Shown here in pieces: positions 34,498-46,155 of a stretch of 64,000 nucleotides of DNA (position 1 is its first letter; every line of letters starts with the position of its first letter). Source of the DNA: Fragilaria crotonensis (lineage: Eukaryota > Bacillariophyta > Fragilariophyceae > Fragilariales > Fragilariaceae); the NCBI GenBank assembly GCA_022925895.1, contig JAKSYS010000196.1, forward strand, positions 1 to 64,000. The letters are read 5' to 3'. The notes below the pieces were generated by a model that saw only the letters and a program-made list of their open reading frames with translations, was not told the DNA's origin and did no database searches. Both the position numbers and the translations under genes were made by a program.

Positions 34498-36180
34498 GAG
34501 ATTTTCCAGTCTTTAGGCAGTCATCGCGTGTTTTCCAGTCTTTAGGCATGACCGTCATTCAAGGCATTCTTAATTTATACCAGTCTGACGGGCGGCCGTT
34601 GGCCGCAAATGTCGTAGAGGGTCTGGTTCAAAATATGGTTTCAGTATGCAGTACAATGTACTGTAGTTTTTTTCCAAAGCCTGGTCCCTTGTGTTCAATA
34701 CTTTCGTGGTCGTTGCCGAGCCGTGCACTGTACTGGAACATGGCACGTACTGTAGCTCGTAGACATACTGGTGCTCTGGGACAGACTGCAGTACTGTACT
34801 GTAGCTTCGTAAAATGTATATACACTGGTATGAAGTACAACGTACTGTAGTCAGCATGTCATATATGATATGTCATACTCGTACATTATATGTTCATACT
34901 GCAGCTCTATGCCGAGCCGTGCACTGTACCGGCACACGGCTTTCAGTGTACTGGTATGAAAAATGCATTGTTCGGTCAGGAACAATCGCCTGGCCGAGCA
35001 TACCGTTCATGCCTACGGCAATCAGGTACAAATAGTTTCGTCCGCCAACAAAAACGTTATATGCATGTAACCGGCGTGAGGATACGACAAAGTCTGGCCG
35101 CGATTTCGGTATCTGGGCTACGCCAAGATTTCGTCGGACGTACATCCTGAATTTCAGGTATGGATACTTTTGATAACGACGTCTGGCCGGGGCTTGCACG
35201 GTACTGGTACACCGCGTTCCGTATACATGTACGGCATCGTTGTCTTCATCTATTTCGTCCGGTTCTTCATGTCTGTGGAATTTTTTATCTTACGGGACAC
35301 AAGACAATCTTATTATTTACATAACATAATCGTATTCATTGGTTTATTATTTATGAACACCGAGCATGACATGCATGATTTCACGCATTGCATGCCCTGA
35401 AATCAATTCTGTACTACGTACCAGTATCGTATTCTCTGTTTTCAACAATGTATGCTGCTATGTTCATACCCTACAGTACCAGTACAATGTGTACGACATG
35501 CTGCACATTTTCGTAGGCGAGCGATCTCCTACTAGCTACAGTCTAGTGATACTACTACCGTTAGTACTATACCACTAGCACCACTACTGTACTGGTCCCA
35601 CTACCAGTACCAGTACCAGTACCAGTACCACTACCACTACCACTACCACTACCACTACCACTACCACTACCACTACCACTACCACTACGACACTACCACT
35701 ACAAGCCGCTCCACTAACACTACAAATACCACTACCAGAACAATCAACCCCGCAGCTTCTTTTCCAGGGAACTCGTCTATAATTCATGTCGGCACAATGT
35801 GTACCTTGCTGTGTTGCTATTTGACAATGTCAACAAGAAGTTACAATTCTTTTAGGCACTTCTTGATGCCATCATTGCCCTGATTTTGGGGTCCGTAAAA
35901 GGCAGCCATAATATAGCTAATGATGGTCCTTTCCTATTGACTGTGAATGCTAAAGATTGTCCTACATTCTTTAGAAGGACAAATGCTGATGACAATACAG
36001 ATTGTTGTCATTTCAGAGATTAAGAGTAACCGAAGATGGAGTTGACTTGTTGTATGCTTCATTGGTGGAGAGCATATTACACTGAATTCTCATGGTACCA
36101 AAAGGTCACTGTGAAGAGCACACCATGAATACTGGTTCTTGCTGCTTAAGTTGGTGTTGCTTATGGTGTTGGCATCTTGA
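34498..36180 (+). repeat. Left inverted arm of the Mutator-like element
   Basis: It pairs with the reverse complement of 40546-41554. Shared blocks include CCAGTCTTTAGGCATGACC, the segment around 35330-35410 (AACACCGAGCATGACATG), a CCACTA microsatellite (about 35585-35690) and GACTGTGAATGCTAAAGATT near 35940. Confidence 0.8.
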
Positions 36181-39100
36181 ACAATTCAAGAATTTTCCCA
36201 TAGGAGTGAGTATTATGTACTACTTCCTACTAGTACCAATAGAAGTGCTCTAGTCATTTGTTGTGACTGTCAACATGATTGTCACTGTTGGATTCTTCAC
36301 ATGCCAAGTTGCTATTGCCCATCCACACTCCAAGTCTCTGTTGTAAGATTCAGGATTTTGAAATGGATTCACTCAAAAGGTTGTGTCACAATTCCTGCGA
36401 CATTCTTTACTTCATACTGGAGACTTCAAGCTAGTATGATTCATTGGATAAATTTCAACAAATCTTTGAGTAGATCACTGCATCTTAAAACAAGCAGTTG
36501 AGATCCAATTTCATGGCAATTGGTCAGGCATGATATCATTGTGATGTCTGTGGTACACTTGTTGACAAAGATATTTGTTCTGAGGCTCCAGAAGATGCAA
36601 ATCCTCAACAGTCTTGGCAGTGAAGAGACCGCACATTCCAGATACTGTGAACCTGCTGATGTGATGCATGGTATTGACCACCCTCTTTGTATTGGATTCA
36701 TGCTAGATCACTTGACGGTGTTTTGGCACAAGTGATAGTAGGTTTTTTGGTTGGGAGCGACAGTCACTCCAATCAAGCAAACTAAGTGGTGACACAATGT
36801 GGGTTATTGTCTTGCAGCACATATCTCAGATTTGCCTTCTGCCACAAAATACACCAGCAAGGCAACCACCACTTTCCTAGCCAAAATTGCAAAAGGAGAG
36901 GAAGATGCTACACAAGTTATGGTGCTCCTTACCCGCATGGAAGGGGAAGAAGAAAGTTTTGAGTGCAACAATGATTCAGCAGGTGCATCCATTGACGCGT
37001 ATAAGAGACAAAATGGAAAATATTCCAGGTTTAACAACAACTTGCTGTGCACCCCCCACAACATTGCCACATCCCTCCAGCAATGTAGGCAAATTGACAA
37101 GAGAAGTAACAAAAATTAATGATTTGATGCCATTCAGACATAGCAATTGTATTGCAGAGAAGATGGCATCGGCACCAAACATGGAGCTCCTCAAAGGAAA
37201 GAAGCACCCATTGCTGCTCCTGCTGTTTCTACTGGAAAGTGAGAAATGCCGAGTACCGGTAGAATGAAAGTTGGTAAAGGTAAAACTGTGGAAAGGGGCT
37301 TGACCCATCTTTCTCACAAGCACCAGCTGCTGGCTGCTGTGACAGCTACAACAGCAGCAAAGAAGAAGGCAGCTAAGTGAAAGAAGAAGTTTGGTGCATC
37401 ATCTGACAAGCAAAATGTGCCATTGGAGGAATTAAAAGTCCAATACATGAAAGTAGGAACAAAGATGGATGCTTATCTAAGTGACAACACTGATGATGAA
37501 GACTATGTTGCCAAGGTACGCAAAACTGTAGACGTTTAATTCAAGATACTATGAAAACAAGCCTATCAGCAAGTTGCGGTTGTCATTCTCTCTACGCACA
37601 AAACTTGTCTACAAATGGAGGTTCACAAGTCAGAGAATAAGATTTCCATGGATGTAACTGAGGCAGTATTTTGAGTGTTGTAATCATATAAGAACAAGTT
37701 GAGAATGCATCTTGCAGGAGAAAAGCTCAGTCTGAAGAAGTTGGGAACCACTGCTATTTTATTATTGCAATTACTGTGGACGTTGTTGAAATCACAAGTT
37801 CTTGAAGGTTTTACCTGGTGATTGCTCTGTGGACTCAAATAAAAGTGACATTGCATTCTTTTCAAAGTTTCAATATCCATGTTAGCAAAAAATTTGAGAA
37901 GACAGTTTTGAGAGAACTTGTTTGATCACACAATTTGACCAACAAGGATCATTGAGTTGCACACAATGTGATGTCCATAGGATCAGAACTCAAGAATTGG
38001 AAGATTGTTTAGCTTCTAATCATGAGCACACTCCTTTAATCATACATCAGAAGGTGGCGGCTTTTACACCAAGTATTTCATAGTACATCATTTTACAAAA
38101 TTAGATCATTTTTGTCACAAAATGTACATACGTATATACCATTGTAATATTTAAGTGTAGATGTACCCCATGTTCATTTGGTGTCCCATATATGATACAC
38201 CATCTGGTACGGTGTCACATATCAAGATGTATGCTGTACATCTCTCTGCTGCTACAGGTGTACTGTTTGTTTTACACCCATGTACACACCTGTGTTATGT
38301 CAAACACTTCTAAATGTTTGGTCTGACAATCACATTTCTCATCGTTCTCATTTTGATCCATTAAACACTTCCATGGTTATGCTGAACAACTATATGTATC
38401 AATTGTTCCATAGTTTTCCGCCCTTTTTAACATTCAAGCACTACGTACTCTACAAGTTATCTCCCATCATCCTGTCATACTTCTCACACAACTCCTCTAC
38501 TTTCTTTGTTGTCCATCAATACACATTCTATTCTGTTCAACACCCCAATTGCCTCATGGCAGCCACCCATCTTGATCCCTTTCTCAATTCCTTCCCTATT
38601 TTTGTGGTTACATCCTCTCTTCACCTTAGGGCATGCATGTCTCTGGATGGATGCATGTTGCTACCTGCACATTGCCGGTATTGTGGACAGACAGCATGTC
38701 TCTGGATGGAGGCACGCTGTCCATTGCACAGTCCCTGAGTCCCAATATAGTAGTACCCTACACAGTACATGTGGCGATGTGAGGAGATAGAATTGATAGA
38801 GGTTTTTGATTTTCTGCAGGATTTGAACCCAAAAGGAACAGCATGAACATAATGGAAACCAACCAGCAACAATGCACAGCACGAGGAGGCTCAAAAAATA
38901 ACAAAACACACAAAGATGCATACGATACTATGAATTGAAAGACAAAGCACATTCTGGAGAGGTAAGCAAAGAACCAGCAATGTGAAGAAAGGTGCAAACT
39001 GTTCAAATAGAGAGCTCATCCTGAGGATTGCAGATAATACAGTAGCAGGAATAAAGCAGAAGAAGGAGTGCCGCTGTGCAGTGGCAGAAATCAACAGGTA

Positions 39101-40545
39101 CTAGTGTCGTAGTAGATTGATCTGCAAAGTCTTTTTTGGTGACAACCTCAAGGAAATTGCTAACAACAATGACACTCTTTATTGCAGCTATAGCACTGGC
39201 TCCAGTGACGTTGACAATTCTGATGAAAGTCATGGCTTGTGATATGAAAGTGGACCCGCCATCCAGTGGACTTAACTCTTTTATGCCTCTTGCAGTCACC
39301 GGCATGCCTCCATCCAGAGACAGGCCGGTGCACAGCAAAGAAGTGCGGCACCAAGAGGAGAAAAGCCACACCTGGTGACCGCTTGTTGTTGCCAATAGAA
39401 GTCAAGGTGATATGAAAGTGAACCCGCCATCCAGTGGAGTAAACTTGAGATGCCTCTTGCAGTCCCCGGCATGCCTCAATCCAGCAGAGACAGGCTGGCC
39501 GGTGCACGGCACAGCAGGGCACCATGTCGAGAACAGCCACAACGGGTGACCATTTGTTGAGTTTGCGTTGAATTGAATTCAACGCGTTAGTTGGTGTTGA
39601 GTTGTAGATAGCAATGGAAGAATGGAAAATAGTGGAGTACCGTACTCTGGATACTAGTTAGCCACGAGTACAGCCATAGTTATTACAATACAAACAAAAT
39701 GGTGAGCAATGGACGACATTACACCCAACAAAAAGGGGTTTTATGGCCACAGCTAAATGTTACTACATCAACAGCTATGGTACACAAACGATAAAATGTT
39801 GATTGTACCATGAGATGGTGCGCATCTGTACTGGATAAAAAAACAAGTACAAGGGATATAAGACAAAGTCATACATAGTACAGAGGAAAAAAATATTACG
39901 CACTGTACTGGACTCAAAAAAATGGTACACGTACCAAATTTGTTACATGTAAAACCCGCCACCTTCTGATGTACCAACTTAAATGATCATGGAGTTGAGG
40001 TGGACGTGGCTGCTGAAGTTGAAGTGGATGTGGCTGCTGAAGTTGAAGAGGAGAGTCCTATTGAAGGTCCAACAGTTTCAATGTTGAAGATGCATCAAAT
40101 TTTTGTGCGCAGGGTTTTGGTGTGGATGATGATAACAAACCTACCCCAGGATGAGGACAACATTGAAGACTGTGATTTTTCTTTGGCTGGGGTGAGATGA
40201 CTCTAGATGAAAGGAGGAAAGCCGCTTTGAGCTGATCCAAACATCTCAAATTCAATATTGATGATCCTCCTCCCTTGAAGCATCCATCCCACTCTGTCAA
40301 TCAGTTGATTGATGCACTCAATAGTCACACACAGGCTTGCTCCAGTCCTGGGTGGGTGAAGTGTCTTGACAAGAGCATGTCTGTTTGGACGAACCAATGG
40401 ATATGCCTAGGATGGATGTTTGTTCCAAGAAAACCCCACCCAATGCTTGCTTAACTCCATTCCAGGACCAATGTTGCTCACCATTTCACATCATACAGCA
40501 CTCTTATGGATACGTAGACACAACAACACTGCATTTTGCTTAATT
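36181..40545. other. Interior of the Mutator-like element, no recognisable gene
   Basis: The A/T-rich interior has only short frames (the longest about 152 codons, 38280-38738). A Lys-rich remnant at about 37150-37520 looks like eroded coding sequence. A 168-bp unit (GATATGAAAGTG-ACCCGCC) is duplicated in tandem at 39241-39562, and CTCTGGATGGA words recur near 38640-38720. Confidence 0.5.
39241..39562. repeat. Tandem duplication, period 168 bp
   Basis: Two copies start with GATATGAAAGTG at 39241 and 39409 and contain CCGCCATCCAGTGGA and GCCTCTTGCAGTC; they differ by small indels. Confidence 0.8.
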
Positions 40546-41554
40546 GATGCCAGCACCATAAGCATCACCAACTTCAGCAGCAAGAAACGGTATTGATGCA
40601 CTCTTCACAACTAGCTACCTTTTGATTCCCTAAGAATTCAGTTCAATCTGCTGTAATGTGCACTCCAATGAATCATACGCCAAGTCAATTCCATCTTCAG
40701 TTACTCTTTTAGTCTCTGAAATGACAAACAATCAGTATTGTCATCAGTATTTGTCCTTCTAAAGAATGTAGGACAATCTTTAGCATTCACAGTCACTAGG
40801 AAACGACCATCACTATAGTTTTGCTGCTATTTACGGACCCCAAAATCAGGGCAATGTTGCCAATGAGTGCCCAAAAGACTTGTAACTTGTTGACATTGTC
40901 AAATTGCAGCACAGCAAGTTACACAGTGTGCCAACATGGATTACAGAGACATGAATTATAAATGAGTCCCCAGGAAGGGAAGCCGCAGGAGGGGTTGGGT
41001 TGTAGTGGTAGTGGTAGTGGTAGTGGTAATGGTATCGTTACTGTTACTGTTAGTGATACTGTTAATGGCAGTGGTAATGTTTATGGTAGTGGTACTGTTA
41101 ATGGTAGTGGTACTGTTCATAGTAGCGGTACTGTTAGCAGTACAAAGCGGTACTGTTAATGGTTTTGCCAGTGGTACTAGTACTGGAAAGTAGTAGCACA
41201 TGCACAGTAATGGTAGTGGTACTGCTACAGTAGAGGTAGTTGTACAGTACTGTTACTGGAGTACTAGTATCGGTGCTAGTAGCTGTAGAAGTATACTGCT
41301 CCCGTTAGTAGTCACGCTACTGTAGCTAGTACTTGTATGGTAAGATCGGACGCATATGTACAAAAATGTGCAGCTTGTCGTACTGTACATTCATTGTTGT
41401 ATAACCAACTATTGATTTCAGGGCATGCCATGCGTGATATCATGCATGTCATGCTCGGTGTTTATAAATAATAAACCAATGAATACGATATAAATTAAGA
41501 ATGACCTGAATGACGGTCATGCCTAAAGACTGGAAAAACAGACTGGAAAATCTC
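40546..41554 (-). repeat. Right inverted arm of the Mutator-like element
   Basis: Reverse complement of the left arm (34498-36180) without its 0.75-kb extra segment. It contains a GGTAGT-rich microsatellite at about 41000-41170, matching the CCACTA tract of the left arm. Confidence 0.8.
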
Positions 41555-41566
41555 TAAATTATACTA

Positions 41567-42635
41567 CTAGTGGCTATTCTCCTGGGCAAAATATTTAATT
41601 AACGACACAATTGTCGTTAATTAAAGACAACATTTTCGTACGTTTGCAAGACGGTCTGTCGTGCAATTATTACTATGGGCTACACAACAATTGACATCGA
41701 CCATCGGCATCAAGAATACAACAAATGATTCCATTTCTTGAAATGTTGACAAAGAATACTGTTTTTTAATCATCATGAAATGCGCTTAAGTGGGCGGCAA
41801 AGGATAATTTGTTCTGTTTTGTATTTTTTGAGGCCCTTAACTATCTGTCGTTGGGCCTGGTATATATTCTACATGATTTTCATTGGTCGTTTTAGTGGGT
41901 TGAGCACTTCGCCATGCAGAACTGCGGTCTAATTTCTTCACGTTCAGACAAACTTCAGACAAACTTCCCATATGCCCAGTCACGTTTCAATGTATGGTGA
42001 ACCCGGTGATGACCTCACTTTCAGTTACATGTGATAGGAGCATGTTCTAACCCAAAGGGAAATATGTGTCATAAACCAGCAAAATATCGTGATGTTCGGT
42101 ATATATTCTACACGATTTTAAGTTGCCGTAGAGATTGGTACGTTTTCTACATGATTTTTCAACGTTTTTTTGCTGTTGGACCTCTGTTTTCTTGTCAATG
42201 CTGCTGCTTTAGAACTTGAACGGAAGGCAAACCTTCCATATGCCCCACCAAGGTATGTAAATGATGAACACGTTGCTGCCCTTACTTTCGGTTGAACGTG
42301 ACAGGAGCATAATCTGATCATAGGATCAAATGTGTCATGAAATTCTGCTGTCTGTCGTGAGTTACGGTATATATTCTACGTAATTCACCTGAAGAGAAAA
42401 AAACAGAAAACTAAAAAATAAATCAACCCTCGTCGTCGGGAACGTCTAATTGCGAAAGTTCTCATCTGAGTTAAAGGAAACCCATACGCCCCACTGGGTT
42501 TGAGACCATGCTTGACACGATGGTCTTGTCAGTTTTGACAGGTTGCATAGGGAAGTCGGATTTCAGCGTAGGCTGAAAAGTGTCTTTAATTAAATATTTG
42601 TCGTTAATTAACGACAGAAGTAGAATAGACACTAG
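41567..42635. mobile_element. Short inverted-repeat element A (TA/CTAG target)
   Basis: CTAG borders both ends (41567-41570 and 42632-42635). Inside lie the inverted termini TGGCTATTCT and TGTCTATTCT, followed by subterminal palindromes of TTAATTAACGACA type. The target duplication can be read as TA or CTAG. There is no ORF of note. It shares termini and an internal block (CATTTTCGTACGTTTTGCAA-like) with element B at 44427-45883, so it is a non-autonomous family. It sits directly beside the right target duplication of the 7-kb element. Confidence 0.65.
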
Positions 42636-43351
42636 ACCTGCGTATCGGATGTGGGATATGGGTGCCAGACATACGGTCACTGTATATGTATAAATGTATA
42701 CAACAGTACGTAACTACTCCCGTAGGGTGTCTGTTCCCCTGATTCCCGATGCAAAAATCATGCGCATAGGAATCTGTTTCGACGAGGGCGAGCGGCAAGT
42801 CATACATACTTCCGGTAAACCGTGCTATAAAAGTACTGCTGAATTCATTCAACACAAGGTCGTTTGTGTGCAAGGGGAATGGAGAAATCGTGACATGGCA
42901 GAATGTAAGCCATGAAGTCCTGGTGTTGCACTAACGTTGCCGAAACGCCCAGGAATGGTTCCCGCAGTCGACCAACACTACAACACACGAGACCATGCTA
43001 ATTCAACAATTGTCCACTGAAGATTCCAGCCCTGCAAAGACCATGATGGTCCGCCACAGGAAATAAGCCAGAGGGGATACTCACGAGATGGGATGCTCAA
43101 ACTATAATCGCATCGTTATACTCATGGAGACAACCACGACCTAGGAAATGAAAGGAAAGTCTGCATGAATGGTAAAACCTTGAGGGGCACATTTGCAGGC
43201 CTTGTCTGGATTTGTTTCTTGTCCTTCTCCTCTTCTCCTGTACTGAATAGGTTATAGTGACGACAGTGCTCGTTTGATGGAGGTAGGCCGAGGCTAGTCT
43301 TCGGATTCAGAGATTGGCTGGTATCAAATCACAACTAGCGGGTTTCAATGG
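42636..43351. other. Intergenic, no gene recognised
   Basis: A 73-codon frame at 42694-42915 has no recognisable homology. Nothing else stands out. Confidence 0.45.
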
Positions 43352-44261
43352 TCATTTGCCATCGTCAAAGTCTTTGGCACCCCACGTATGCGTCCAAAAG
43401 GAGACCAAATATCCTGGGTAGCGATCCATGCAGGCAGTTTTGTTCACAGAACACAAGACTATGCCATCTTTATCGTAGTAACTTGTGGAGAACATTTCTT
43501 TCAGCAGAAACTCGACAATTGCGGTATTCTGCCCTTCCTGATCAATCGTATTGGTCAAGAAACAGGGGCCCGTGGCACACAGGACTTTCAGATCTTTCGT
43601 TTCAGGTAACCGTTGAAGAATTGCGGACAAGAACGGATGACGAGGTGATGATGCCATAACGGCGTTTGCGACTCGTTGTTCACGAAAAGGTTTAGCTGCC
43701 TTGGACGCATGCTGCTGTGCCGTGTAAGAGGTATTTGGTTGTCGAAAGGTCGATTCATTGAAGCCTCGAAGACATGTTACATCCATGTCCATGTACACTC
43801 CTCCATATTTGTACAGCATCATATAGCGAGCAGCATCGATTCGCTTGATCTTGATATCGTAGCCTTCATAGGTTGGAAGCAACTCCGGAAATGACGTCTT
43901 AACTAGATCCAACTGTCGTCATCAGTCCAAGCTTGAACTCCCAACAAGGATTCAACTTTTACATTCGTCTCGCCAACGCCTAAAATTGTTTGGGAGGACC
44001 TTACTTGTGTATGTTTGATGAACGATACGAGGCACAAAAGAAGCATTAGAAGACTGCACCAGGATCAGGGCAATTCTCATTTCTGATCGAGTACGTTGTC
44101 CCATTCGTCACTGGCAATGACATGAGGGCTTCCGCACGCATCACGCCAGAAACACCAACTGTTGACCGCAATGTCAGCACGACATCATAAAACCTCCAAA
44201 GCACCATCACCACAACACCATCCCTGTCCTCATCGAACTCATCCTCGTTGCGCGAAACCAA
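43352..44261 (-). pseudogene. DXD-type glycosyltransferase (Gly_transf_sug/OCH1-like), frame-broken
   Basis: The 187-residue ORF at 43912-43352 carries DAARYMMLYKYGGVYMDMDV, with the DXD sugar-nucleotide/metal motif DMD, and further family blocks (ATGPCFLTN, HTWGAKDF). Upstream on the same strand, other frames hold the expected N-terminal blocks VPRIVHQTYTS (about 44015) and AWTDDDS (about 43930). A possible start is the ATG at 44261. About three frame changes separate the pieces (near 44045, 43955 and 43918). Members of this family add hexoses in the Golgi. It is either a pseudogene or a real gene hit by assembly indels. It lies between two related inverted-repeat elements. Confidence 0.8.
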
Positions 44262-44426
44262 ATCGTTGTGGAAGGAGAGGAGAAAGATTTTCTACCCAGT
44301 GTTGGGGGCGTGTGGCATGTGGCATGTGGGCATGTGTGACCGACAACGTGTGAACGCGTTGGATTCTGCAGAGGCGAGCCCATTTCCATTTTTTTCCTTG
44401 GCTACGGTGCAAGCATAGTAGTACTA

Positions 44427-45883
44427 CTAGTGTCTAAACGCCCGGGGGGTTTTCTTTAATTAATGACAAACCTGTCTTTTTTTAAAGATGGCCATTTTCG
44501 TACGTTTTGCAAGACGGTCGATGTACGTATTGTACCATCATCAACGCAAAATTTGACATTGACAATGGCCGACCACCGGCATCAATATCATCACAGATCA
44601 AGCACTAGATTCATAAAGGATCAATTGAATGCTATTTATTATTAACCATGGCATGTTTCTAAGTGGGTTGATAGCCATAACTTTCCATTGTCGGTGTGGC
44701 AAATCCACATTGTTGCCATGGTCTCCGATGAATCATGCTCACATGACAGGACCGAACTACAGGTCTGTATTCCTCCTCCTGAGCCAGGACAACATGCCAA
44801 TCTTTTGCAAACCAATGAGGGGAGTCTTAACAAACAGGAAGTTTACAGCAGGGCTTCTTTTGTTGTTTGTCGGCGGTTGTGTACTCGCGACAGCTGCTGC
44901 AGTTCTTTGTTGGCACTCCTGGCTGGCGCTGGCAACTCTGCTAATAGCAGTGCATGTGATGCTGCTATGGTAGCCTTGTCCACATGTTGACGGTAAAAGT
45001 TGTTGTGCCAATTTTGACACATGTTACATACCGGAGATGTGGCGATATTGATATGCAATGCATTCTCGCGATACAAAACTGACGTGCAATCCAATGCAAA
45101 TTCTCAATTTACCTTCTCGTTCACCACATTTCGACCAACGCAATAATGAGCAACAATGAAAGCAGTGGTATGGGTTTGACAAGGAAGGAACATTCTCATG
45201 GCTTACTGACACCAGATCCCGGGATAACATTCGAGTAGGCATTCGTGCACTGCAACGACGAGCGACTGCACTCAATAAAGATGGTAGACATCATCTTTGC
45301 TTCAATCAATGCATGGGTCTCAAGTCTTGGGTGAGACCGTCAAGGCCATGACACACTCTACAAAGCAAAAGAAGTGAGAAATCGGGCGTTGATGACATGG
45401 TGGTGAGTGAGAAAAAACTCGAAAAAAATTCATGGTCACATCTTGAGAAATAACAAAAATTAGAGATACACTCCAGTTACTCACCTCCTCTTCAAAGCAC
45501 TTTAAAGACAGTTGCACTTGTGTGTTTTGGCTCAATCGAAGTGGAAGGTGATCAAATCAATGATGTGATTGAAGCCTCGAACGACTGGAGCTTGTGTAGC
45601 CTGCCTATGTTGTGTACTACACATCCGGGTATTTTCCGAGAAAAAAAACTCGGAAAAACAGGCTACAGTTTTATGTTCAAGAACCTAAGTCAGGAACCGT
45701 TGCTGACTAAGATGACCCCGGTTGGCCCACGAGGTTTGACTTGATGGAGAACACATCGGCCGTAGCTATTTTGGTGTAAAAGATGAAATGATGAAGTTAC
45801 GTACGTGCCAAAATTGATCTTTAATTAAAGATTTTGCCACTGGGCCATCTTTAATTAAAGATTTCGGGCGTATAGACACTAGC
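44427..45883. mobile_element. Short inverted-repeat element B (TA/CTAG target)
   Basis: CTAG borders both ends (44427-44430 and 45880-45883). The inverted termini are TGTCTAAACGCCCG and TGTCTATACGCCCG, with TCTTTAATTAAAGAT palindromes just inside. It is related to element A (41567-42635) by its termini and by the CATTTTCGTACG block. No ORF looks like a transposase. The superfamily is uncertain; Tc1/mariner (TA target) is one possibility. Confidence 0.65.
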
Positions 45884-46042
45884 TCTAGTAGGACAGTTCC
45901 CCATCGAACCGAATGTGCATGGCGGATGGCGGGTCAATCGGCAACACTGCAGAATGCAGATACCGTCGCATGCCAATACTAGGAAATCAGATCCAATTGC
46001 TACAGTAACTGGCACTCTTATTTCGTCACCATCGACATTCTA

Positions 46043-46155
46043 CTTGAAGAATTGCGAGTATTGCAACGGTACCGGAGTATGATACTGTCATTACATGTAA
46101 CGGTGCGGGTTCATCAAGTACTTCAGTACAGTAGGCAGTACTCGCAATTCTTCCT
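46043..46155. repeat. Imperfect inverted repeat just past the SET gene stop
   Basis: CTTGAAGAATTGCGAGTA (46043-46060) is repeated inverted as TACTCGCAATTCTTCCTTCAAG at the far end (to about 46160), with ~75 bp between. It abuts or overlaps the stop codon of the SET gene. It could form a hairpin in the 3' UTR or be a tiny inverted-repeat transposon. Confidence 0.6.

Larger units (their letters stand above)
34498..41554. mobile_element. 7-kb DNA element with long inverted arms (Mutator-like)
   Basis: Both ends read GAGATTTTCCAGTC inward and are flanked by the 10-bp direct duplication TAAATTATAC (34488-34497 and 41555-41564). The inverted arms are about 1.0 kb (right) and 1.7 kb (left, which holds ~0.75 kb of extra sequence at about 34578-35325). 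They are clearly diverged, perhaps 80-85% similar by eye. Target duplications of 8-11 bp with long inverted termini are typical of Mutator-like elements. The interior (36181-40545) has no ORF resembling a transposase, so the copy is non-autonomous or decayed. Polinton identity was considered and rejected. Confidence 0.75.

Noticed and set aside
34498-41554. Long inverted arms suggested a Polinton/Maverick-type element
   Set aside because: The element is only 7 kb, its target duplication is 10 bp rather than 6, and no polymerase, integrase or capsid-like frame is present.
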